Shown here in pieces: positions 1 through 5,386 of a stretch of 9,421 nt of DNA. A program made the position numbers and the translations under genes. Below the pieces are notes generated by a model. The model worked only from the letters and a program-made list of their open reading frames with translations, ran no database searches and had not been told where the DNA came from. Position 1 is the stretch's first letter. Every line of letters begins with the position of its first letter. Source of the DNA: Opitutales bacterium (lineage in GTDB: Bacteria; Verrucomicrobiota; Verrucomicrobiia; Opitutales; UBA2987); the NCBI GenBank assembly GCA_021772555.1, contig JAJFLT010000139.1:1-9421 (forward strand), given 5' to 3'.

Positions 1-9
1 CGGCGTTGG

Positions 10-72
10 TTCGCGCCCGAAGGGCTCCAGCCCATCTGGGCGCGAAACCGCCTGGCATCTGCCTCCGTGGCG
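10..72. other. Dense hairpin element (structured RNA or REP-like)
   Basis: Seen directly: TTCGCGCCC (10-18) is perfectly complementary to GGGCGCGAA (38-46). Between them GGGCT (22-26) can pair with AGCCC (29-33). The same bases can instead form two tandem small hairpins, GCCC-GAA-GGGC (15-25) and GCCC-ATCT-GGGC (30-41). Immediately to the right, CGCC (49-52) pairs with GGCG (69-72) around an inner GGC-ATCT-GCC hairpin (54-63). No U-tract follows on either strand, so it is not a canonical intrinsic terminator. It could be the 3' part of a structured RNA, a REP-like intergenic repeat, or a factor-assisted transcript end for a gene left of the window. No coding frame was recognised here. Confidence 0.45.
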
Positions 73-112
73 TTACAAACATCATTCATCTTCGAATTTG
101 AGATAGGTTCCA

Positions 113-142
113 GTCAGGTTGGCGGCTTAACTCCCACCTGAC
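113..142. terminator. Hairpin downstream of the porin gene, possible transcript end
   Basis: GTCAGGT (113-119) and ACCTGAC (136-142) form a perfect 7-bp inverted repeat. After a single mismatch two more G-C pairs are possible (121-122 with 133-134), leaving a 10-nt loop. It lies about 75 bases beyond the porin stop codon. The only T-run is on the plus strand at about 155-160, too far for a textbook intrinsic terminator, and the minus strand has no T-run after the stem. It is a real palindrome, but its role as terminator or mRNA 3'-end stabiliser is inferred. Confidence 0.25.
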
Positions 143-216
143 AATTCCTATGTCATTTTTTCTCTAAATTCCGATTGCCTATGTTTTACTTGTCCGAAGC
201 AAAACGGCAACGGCCC

Positions 217-1488
217 CTAGTATTTGAAGCCCAGCTGGGCCCAGAATTTCTGCCGGTCGGCTAAACCGCCATTGTAATTGGCGTATTTCACCAGCGCCGT
301 CCAATGTTTCCCTATTTTTTTCGATGCCACAACGTCCCATTCGGTACCTAAATCGATACCGCCGGTTTCGGAGCGGAAATTATGATAAACAAATTTTAGC
401 GGAATTTTATTCGGCAAAGACAATCCGGCCCAAAAATAAAGGTCCCGAAGACCCGTACCGGGAGTGGATAGAAAAACATCTGCCCACCCATTGAAAGCAT
501 GCAATGTTGCCAAAGGCGTCGCAAAACCAACTCCATTATTGCTCCCCAGCGATTCATAACCAACGCCGGCCTTATAGTGCTTTTTCGAGCCGCTCAATTG
601 GAGATGGTAATATTCGGTATCGTAATCGAGCGGGTTATTTCCGGCGTCTTGCTGCCAGGCAAACTCGGCCCGATACTGCACCTGAGTGTCCTCAGAGAGG
701 GGCCGGGCACCGTTAAAACTGACACCAAAGGTATCCGATGAAGGCTTCGCAGAGCCACTCTCCAGGTCCACCAAGTAGGCATACCCGGTGATAGTCCCAA
801 AAGAAAAACCCTTGTAGGCAGTCTGAAAGAGATGGGTCCGGGAATCGAAATTTCCACCTGGATGGTCGTCCCCGAAGATGCGGTTCACGTTGTAAATGTA
901 GCTGTAGTAAAGTGTGAAATTCTCCAGGCCTTGGTTCTTAATTGAGAACCCGTCGAAGGTTTGCTCGTTTTGCCGCCAGCCGACATTACCGATAAATCGG
1001 GCATTGTCTAAAATGATTCGCTGGCGTCCTAATTTCGCTACCGTATCCCGGTTGGAATAACTGATCCAGGCGCGATTAATTTCCGTTTGCTCGGGATCCG
1101 CGATAACCGTTCGATCGCCCGCAGATGGATTCAGGCCGGCTTGATTGAAATTGTTTTCATTCCCAATAATGCTGATGTCCTCAAATTCCACCATCCCGCG
1201 AAAGCCGCTAATTGGCGCTGTCTCGTATCCCATCCGGGTCCGAACGGTGGAAGCATGAGAATCTCTTTTTCCGGATTGGTCGGCATACTCAAACCGGGTC
1301 CGCACATCGAGAAGCAATTTCCCATTGGAAATTACATCCGGAACCTCTTCATGCCACCATCCGCTAATGGGAGGAGTTTCGTTTTTTTCAGAGCGAAGAG
1401 TAGCATCTGTATTCTCCGCACTTGCATTTGCGACCATGACAAAACACGCAAGAATTGCCGTTCGTATAACCAATTTGTTTTTATTCAC
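217..1488 (-). CDS. Alginate-export family outer-membrane porin
   Basis: Predicted outer-membrane beta-barrel channel of the alginate_exp/OprD-like type, expected to pass anionic oligosaccharides or other small solutes. I chose the GTG at 1488, giving 423 residues, because it yields a canonical signal peptide: a basic start with Asn/Lys, the hydrophobic stretch TAILACFVMVA, and cleavage after ANASA at about residue 24. In-frame ATG (1545) and TTG (1551) starts would add an N-terminal extension; no start has a clear Shine-Dalgarno. Family hallmarks, numbered from the GTG, are IADPEQTEINRAW (about 129-141), LGRQRI (153-158), NVGWRQNEQTFD (168-179), NVNRIFGD (200-207), ATPLATLHAFNGWAD (323-337) and a C-terminal aromatic residue (FKY) typical of BAM substrates. 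The remainder alternates polar and hydrophobic residues as expected for barrel strands. It is transcribed divergently from the heme-sensor pair. The substrate is not determined; the alginate name is a family label only. Confidence 0.88.
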   Translation of the reverse strand: MNKNKLVIRTAILACFVMVANASAENTDATLRSEKNETPPISGWWHEEVPDVISNGKLLLDVRTRFEYADQSGKRDSHASTVRTRMGYETAPISGFRGMVEFEDISIIGNENNFNQAGLNPSAGDRTVIADPEQTEINRAWISYSNRDTVAKLGRQRIILDNARFIGNVGWRQNEQTFDGFSIKNQGLENFTLYYSYIYNVNRIFGDDHPGGNFDSRTHLFQTAYKGFSFGTITGYAYLVDLESGSAKPSSDTFGVSFNGARPLSEDTQVQYRAEFAWQQDAGNNPLDYDTEYYHLQLSGSKKHYKAGVGYESLGSNNGVGFATPLATLHAFNGWADVFLSTPGTGLRDLYFWAGLSLPNKIPLKFVYHNFRSETGGIDLGTEWDVVASKKIGKHWTALVKYANYNGGLADRQKFWAQLGFKY

Positions 1489-1599
1489 GTTTAGGTATCT
1501 ATGAGTTTTTGCAGGATCTAATGTCCATTCGAGGAACGCAAACATCGTCAATTAATGATAAAACCTAACAATAAAAATAGGCAGGTTGAAAAAACGCCG

Positions 1600-1628
1600 T
1601 TGGGTTCGGACAGTTTTCAGATTATACT
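1600..1628 (+). promoter_or_regulatory. Candidate sigma70 promoter for the sensor pair
   Basis: TTGGGT (1600-1605) and TATACT (1623-1628) are separated by exactly 17 bases, matching the -35 consensus at three of six positions and the -10 consensus at five of six. Transcription would start near 1635, giving a leader of about 210 bases before the small gene at 1846. This is a by-eye match in a fairly AT-rich region, so chance occurrence is possible. Confidence 0.35.
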
Positions 1629-1632
1629 GTCC
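1608..1632. promoter_or_regulatory. Operator-like inverted repeat over the divergent promoters
   Basis: GGACAGT (1608-1614) and ACTGTCC (1626-1632) are a perfect 7-bp inverted repeat with an 11-base spacer. The repeat covers the spacer and -10 of the plus-strand candidate promoter and the -10 of the minus-strand one, where a repressor could control both directions. Half-site centres are 18 bases apart, so a dimer would contact sites somewhat under two helical turns apart. No cognate regulator gene is present in the window. It could instead form an RNA hairpin, though the predicted start sites argue against its being transcribed whole. Confidence 0.35.
1621..1626 (-). promoter_or_regulatory. 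Perfect -10 box facing the porin gene
   Basis: Read on the minus strand this is TATAAT, an exact -10 consensus, interleaved with the plus-strand TATACT. No good -35 is visible at 15-18 bases upstream (the region reads AAGGGAC), so an activator or another -35-independent mechanism would be needed. A start near 1614 would give leaders of about 70 bases to the ATG at 1545 or about 125 bases to the GTG at 1488. Confidence 0.3.
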
Positions 1633-1757
1633 AGCTATATTTGTCCCTTCGATAGAAGTGCCTAGAGGCCTCCCCTGAGTCCAAAAAATTTGGTCAACCG
1701 TGCTGTTGAAGACATTTTTTCAAATTCGTACGTATTTCTACTTATGTCTATACGAAC

Positions 1758-1818
1758 AGTGCCGATTATTCTGCACGAGGGAATCGAACAGCCGGGTAAA
1801 ATGGTTAAAACCGGCACT
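1758..1818 (+). other. Leader with two mutually exclusive hairpins
   Basis: AGTGCCG (1758-1764) is perfectly complementary to CGGCACT (1812-1818). GCCGG (1791-1795) is complementary to CCGGC (1811-1815). Both pairings use the same CCGGC bases, so only one can form at a time. The switch region ends 27 bases before the ATG at 1846, in what would be the 5' leader of the small gene. This resembles the layout of a regulatory leader (attenuator, riboswitch or thermosensor), but I recognise no known family and the stems are short. The rest of 1552-1845 has no convincing gene. Confidence 0.3.
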
Positions 1819-1845
1819 TGAGAGAACAGAAAATCAGTTAGGTTT

Positions 1846-2079
1846 ATGGCAAACACACTTTATAACAAAATTGTCCAGGCGCTCGTATCGGCATCCGTTG
1901 ATCGGCATCAAGCTGAAAATTCTTTGAATCGCCTCCTCTCTGGAAAAGGCGTGGATGCAGACAACCTGTCAGTGGCTTGTTTACGGGATTTCCATAGAAA
2001 CCTCGTGGGATGTGCGGTCGTTTGGGGTGATAAGAATAAAGTGGAATCTTTGAGTGCCGAGTTGGAATCGATAATTTAA
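1846..2079 (+). CDS. Small hypothetical protein, first gene of the heme-sensor pair
   Basis: A 77-residue protein that I do not recognise. It has no signal peptide, no membrane segment and no obvious DNA-binding motif. Composition and spacing suggest a small soluble, mostly alpha-helical cytoplasmic protein with two cysteines (C45 and C56) and one tryptophan (W60). The ATG at 1846 has only a weak AGG at 1840-1842, very close to the start. The stop is 15 bases before the next ATG on the same strand, which carries a good Shine-Dalgarno, so the two are very likely co-transcribed and perhaps functionally linked. That it is translated is supported by the tight coupling and a plausible protein composition rather than by homology. 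Confidence 0.6.
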   Translation: MANTLYNKIVQALVSASVDRHQAENSLNRLLSGKGVDADNLSVACLRDFHRNLVGCAVVWGDKNKVESLSAELESII

Positions 2080-2094
2080 TGAAGGATAATTAAA

Positions 2095-3144
2095 ATGGGA
2101 ATAAGAGCAAAATTCATCACAATTTTTCTGGTAATGGCTCTGCTTGTGGGCGTCGTGACTTACGGGATTCTCACCCGGAGTCACGATGATCTCATCGATA
2201 TGGAAGCGCAAAGGATTGCCGAAATCGTAACGACTCAGGTCATCGCAGATCGAGCCATCTACACCAAAGAGTTGGTGGGTAAATTAAAAAATGATGGAAC
2301 TGGAGCTGCCCGTGACTCGCATCAAAGAACCGGTTATATTCAGCTCCCGGCTCAGTTCGTCCGCAAAGTCTCAAAGAAAGTGGAAGAAAATGCCGGAGGG
2401 CTTTATAGTTACAATCTGATCAGTCAATGGAACCTAAACGAGGATCAGGGTTTAAAAGACGACTTCGATCAATGGGCCTGGCAACAGTTGCTTGTTCAGG
2501 ATGAAGGATTCCGTAAAAACGGTTCTTCCTCACCGGGTGGCCACCTTTGGAAACCTGTCTCTCGAATCGACAGCGAGGATGGGTTGCCTGTCCTCCGCTA
2601 CCTTCGCGCCGACCCGGCATCTGCTCCGTCCTGCGTTAGCTGCCATAATAGTTACGAAAAGCGTGCCGAGGTGATCGCCTTACGGCAGACAAACAATGTT
2701 AAGTCCGGCAAGCAATGGGAGCTTAACGAATTAATGGGGGCAATCCGTGTCGACATACCGCTAATTTCTGTTCAGGAGATGGCTGCTGGTGCGCGACGAG
2801 ACCTTCTCTCCAGCATTGCAGGTGTTTTCGTTATTGGATTCGTAGGACTTCTTGGTGTGTTGTATATGAGCGTCATCCGCCCAACGGAGAAATCGATTTT
2901 GGAGGTGGAACAATTTCGGCATCGAGTTGACGCCGTCGTCGATTGCGCCAGAAACCTGTTGATCGGGACGGAGAAACAATTGGATGCCTTCAATGGATCC
3001 TCCGAAATCAACGATCTCGACCATGTTCGGAAAATTGCGATCGAAAATGCCTCCAACGCCGAACTGGCGGCTGCTTCCTGCGGAGAACTCGATTTCGGAT
3101 TCAAAAACATGAATAGCAAATTCCAGAAAATGCTTGGCCGATAA
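2095..3144 (+). CDS. Membrane Tll0287-like (DUF3365) heme c sensor, no output domain
   Basis: A 349-residue protein with an N-terminal membrane helix (about 7-26), an exported domain (about 27-235), a second membrane helix (about 236-261) and a cytoplasmic helical tail (262-349). The exported part matches the Tll0287-like/DUF3365 sensor fold: an N-terminal helix with E and Q residues, an internal stretch around YSYNLISQWNLN (104-115), a heme c site CVSCH (C180, C183, H184) and the closing strand LMGAIRVDIPL (213-223). In this family the domain covalently binds heme c and is usually attached to HAMP, kinase, GGDEF or chemoreceptor modules. Here a HAMP-like start (VIRPTEKSIL, 260-269) is followed by only about 80 more residues, with no kinase, cyclase or chemoreceptor signature. 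The start is supported by AAGGA (2082-2086), 8 bases before the ATG. It probably senses redox state, O2 or NO in the periplasm and signals through a partner protein; that role is inferred. Confidence 0.8.
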   Translation: MGIRAKFITIFLVMALLVGVVTYGILTRSHDDLIDMEAQRIAEIVTTQVIADRAIYTKELVGKLKNDGTGAARDSHQRTGYIQLPAQFVRKVSKKVEENAGGLYSYNLISQWNLNEDQGLKDDFDQWAWQQLLVQDEGFRKNGSSSPGGHLWKPVSRIDSEDGLPVLRYLRADPASAPSCVSCHNSYEKRAEVIALRQTNNVKSGKQWELNELMGAIRVDIPLISVQEMAAGARRDLLSSIAGVFVIGFVGLLGVLYMSVIRPTEKSILEVEQFRHRVDAVVDCARNLLIGTEKQLDAFNGSSEINDLDHVRKIAIENASNAELAAASCGELDFGFKNMNSKFQKMLGR

Positions 3145-3188
3145 ATGCGAGAGACTGTAGCTTGTAGTCCCTATATCAGCCGTTCCTT

Positions 3189-3235
3189 CGCAGGATTATA
3201 AAATAACGGTTGAAAAATATTGCGGAAATCCTGCG
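3189..3235. terminator. Long-loop inverted repeat between convergent genes
   Basis: CGCAGGATT (3189-3197) and AATCCTGCG (3227-3235) form a perfect 9-bp inverted repeat, extendable by two G-T wobbles outside, with a 29-base AT-rich loop. It lies in the 118-base gap where the heme-sensor gene and the cysteine desulfurase gene converge, the expected place for a shared terminator. The large loop and lack of a flanking T-run make a classical intrinsic terminator doubtful. A competing TGCGG/CCGCA pairing (3232-3236 with 3250-3254) also exists. Confidence 0.3.
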
Positions 3236-3262
3236 GGTTGAGATCGGGACCGCAAATCAGCA

Positions 3263-4426
3263 TTAAATCGAAATCACCATGGGTCCCTCGGCGCTGGACT
3301 TGGACCTGTTCAGCTCTTCCAAAGCCTCGGCCATGGCCGCCCCCAAACCATTCCAGGCCGCCGAGGAGCTGTCCCAGTGACCGCTCACACGAAGAATACG
3401 GCCAGCTTCCTCCGACTCAATCCCCATGGCCGCGAGCACGTGGGAAGGCCCTTCTTTACCCGTAGCGCAGGCCGATCCGGTCGATACCGTAAAACCGCGT
3501 TTATCGAGCAAGGCAACCCATCGGGTATTGGCATACTTGGGCATGGCGACGTGAACCGTATTCCACAATCGCTCGCTCTGGCCTCCGATAATCCTCGTCC
3601 CTGGTATCTCACGGCAAAGGGTTTTCTCAAAGGCGTCGCGGCGGGCTCTCTGGTCGGACAGTGTCTCCTCCAGGTTTTCGTAAACGTGTTTGAGCGCAGC
3701 CACCATGGAGCGTACACCGGGTAAATTTTCTGTACCGGCGCGGTGGCCTTTTTCATGTGCCCCTCCCAATTGGGATTTAAACCCCACCTCTTCCCGGCCA
3801 ATAAGGATAAAGCCGACGGCTTTGGGCCCACCGAACTTGTGCGCGCAAGTAGTCACGTAATCGCAATCGCCGAGGCCGTCCAGAGGCATTTTCCCCAGCC
3901 ATTGGGAAGCATCGGTGTGAAAAGGCACCCCTTTGCGGCGGCAGACTTTGAGGCATTCCCGCCAAGGTTGCAAAACACCGGTTTCGTTATTGGCTGCCAT
4001 CAGGGAAACCAGCGCCACGTTTGGATTTTCCAGAAACTTCGAAAGTTCGGACAGGTCCGCCACCCCCGAAGACAGGGAGGGCAGGTAATCGACCCTACCG
4101 GGAAAAGCGGCGCGGGCCGGTTCCAGAACGCTGGGATGCTCGATTGTCGATACCACAACGCGGGCATCGCCGGAATGTTTGGCTGCCAGATAATTGAAAA
4201 TCGCGTTATTGCCCTCGGTGGCGCCGGAATTAAAAATAACGGAATCAGCCGGACAGCCCAGCAATGCGGCTAACCACTCGCGATCCCGATCGAAAAGAGT
4301 GCGCGCCCTGGCCGCCGATCGATAGGGACTGGAAGTGTTCTGCCAATGGTTGCGAGACGCATCTAAATAGGCCTTCTCAGCTACTTTCCAGAGCGGCGTA
4401 GTGGCATTATTATCAAAATAGGGCAT
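3263..4426 (-). CDS. Cysteine desulfurase (NifS/IscS family, PLP-dependent)
   Basis: Converts L-cysteine to L-alanine, loading sulfur as a persulfide for Fe-S cluster or thiocofactor synthesis in the cytoplasm. It is 387 residues, the normal family length, and starts with the typical YFDNNATTPL. Key residues visible are GATEGNN (68-74) for PLP phosphate, H97 in IEHPSV stacking on PLP, NNETG (146-150), D172 and Q175 in HTDASQ, the Schiff-base lysine K197 in CAHKFGGPKAVG, RAGTENLPG (229-237), and the persulfide cysteine C320 in STGSACATG with the group I spacing to SHVLAAMG. Nothing appears missing, so it should be active. No iscU, sufE, iscR or tRNA-thiolation gene lies beside it. It follows the LysM lipoprotein gene by 67 bases on the same strand and may be co-transcribed. 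No Shine-Dalgarno is visible before the ATG. IscS, NifS or a tRNA-modification role cannot be separated from sequence alone. Confidence 0.93.
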   Translation of the reverse strand: MPYFDNNATTPLWKVAEKAYLDASRNHWQNTSSPYRSAARARTLFDRDREWLAALLGCPADSVIFNSGATEGNNAIFNYLAAKHSGDARVVVSTIEHPSVLEPARAAFPGRVDYLPSLSSGVADLSELSKFLENPNVALVSLMAANNETGVLQPWRECLKVCRRKGVPFHTDASQWLGKMPLDGLGDCDYVTTCAHKFGGPKAVGFILIGREEVGFKSQLGGAHEKGHRAGTENLPGVRSMVAALKHVYENLEETLSDQRARRDAFEKTLCREIPGTRIIGGQSERLWNTVHVAMPKYANTRWVALLDKRGFTVSTGSACATGKEGPSHVLAAMGIESEEAGRILRVSGHWDSSSAAWNGLGAAMAEALEELNRSKSSAEGPMVISI

Positions 4427-4493
4427 AATTATTATTGGTTAATCGTGCGGTCTTTTGGCAACGCAACCATCGGGCGCGCCCACGCATTCAATA

Positions 4494-5279
4494 TCAGGGT
4501 ATGCTCAGTTCCACCCCAACCCGCAAGTCGTCCGGGTTGGAAAGTTTTTCCCGATTGGCCTGGAAAATATCCTGCCACCGGCCCGGGTTTCCGTAAACCT
4601 TGGCGCTGATTTTGCTGAGGTTGTCGCCCGGTTGAATGATGTAAGTTGTGGGCTGTGTCTCGGCATTATTAGCCTCCACCCCAGGGGAAGCGTCGCTTTC
4701 ATTTTGACCGGCGAAAGACTGGACGGAATTCAAATCCGAATTGTCAGGCAAAGTTTCCGATTCTTCTCCGGCCATGCCGCCATCTGCACGGGATGGTATA
4801 CCGGCGACTGCCGACAAGCGTTCCCGTAGCCTTCCATTGTCGAGTTTCAGTTGATTGACCAGCTCCAGCAAATCGAGCCGGTCGATATCGTTTTCAAAAG
4901 GATGACCGGCCAGAGTGCGGGCAAATTCCTTCTTGGAAGTATCGATCAACTGGCGGACGAAATCGGCTTGCACGGAATCTGGTTTCAACTCCAGGTATTT
5001 TCGAAAATGGTAAATAGCGGAAATGGGGTCCTTAATATGGTCGAGGAAAATCCTGCCCGCTTCGAGGTGAGATTCGGCCGCATCCTCTCGTTGGGCAATG
5101 ACTTTTAAAAAGGCGCTCAATGCCTCGCGCTGATTGCCTTCACGCTCATAGCGCTTGCCCCGGAGAAAAGATTTTTCCTGTTCCTCGGAAACCACCTCCA
5201 CGGAACCGCCACCACAACCGGCCAAAAAAATCAATATGGCGGTTAAAAAGATGGAGTGCGGCCAGGAGAGCATCGACAT
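4494..5279 (-). CDS. TPR-like lipoprotein with C-terminal LysM domain
   Basis: A 261-residue predicted lipoprotein. The signal peptide is short and hydrophobic (about 9-20) and ends in a lipobox, LAGC, with the lipidated cysteine at C22 followed by GGGS. Residues 34-105 read as two tetratricopeptide-like helical repeats (for example ALSAFLKVIAQ and AIYHFRKYLELKPDS). Residues 132-158 are a likely coiled coil rich in Leu and Arg. A low-complexity acidic linker (about 163-209) leads to one LysM domain (212-260) with the typical YIIQPGDNLSKISAKVYGN opening and a closing Val-Gly-x-x-Leu-x-Ile-Pro. LysM binds N-acetylglucosamine in peptidoglycan, so the protein should tether an envelope membrane or a complex to the cell wall. 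It is transcribed divergently from kdsD. No clear Shine-Dalgarno precedes the ATG at 5279; a second ATG at 5273 would also keep the signal peptide. The specific role is unknown. Confidence 0.85.
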   Translation of the reverse strand: MSMLSWPHSIFLTAILIFLAGCGGGSVEVVSEEQEKSFLRGKRYEREGNQREALSAFLKVIAQREDAAESHLEAGRIFLDHIKDPISAIYHFRKYLELKPDSVQADFVRQLIDTSKKEFARTLAGHPFENDIDRLDLLELVNQLKLDNGRLRERLSAVAGIPSRADGGMAGEESETLPDNSDLNSVQSFAGQNESDASPGVEANNAETQPTTYIIQPGDNLSKISAKVYGNPGRWQDIFQANREKLSNPDDLRVGVELSIP

Positions 5280-5386
5280 TACTAATAATTAATTACTAAT
5301 TTAATAAAACACAATTGTTAATCTATGCGAAATCGGCCTTTCTGGTTTTAAAAGCAAGGCAGGCAGACAATCCGCAAACCTAAAGC
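5280..5386. promoter_or_regulatory. Divergent control region between LysM lipoprotein and kdsD
   Basis: A 107-base gap between divergent genes must hold promoters for both. The left half (5281-5320) is strongly AT-rich, with a repeated ACTAAT (5281-5286 and 5295-5300) and a perfect 8-bp palindrome ACAATTGT (5311-5318). On the minus strand TTAACA (5321-5316) lies 17 bases from TAGTAA, a possible sigma70 promoter for the lipoprotein gene. No convincing promoter for kdsD could be fixed by eye. Confidence 0.3.

Noticed and set aside
1725..1756. Inverted repeat TTCGTA-N20-TACGAA in the divergent region
   Set aside because: Six-bp arms with a 20-base spacer in AT-rich DNA are too likely by chance to call an operator.
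1700..1927. Plus-strand open frame of 75 codons overlapping the start of the small gene
   Set aside because: Its composition is irregular, it overlaps the better 77-codon frame, and it runs across the hairpin-rich leader.
3743..4273. Plus-strand open frame of 176 codons opposite the cysteine desulfurase
   Set aside because: The minus strand encodes all desulfurase motifs through this stretch; the antisense frame has no recognisable domain.
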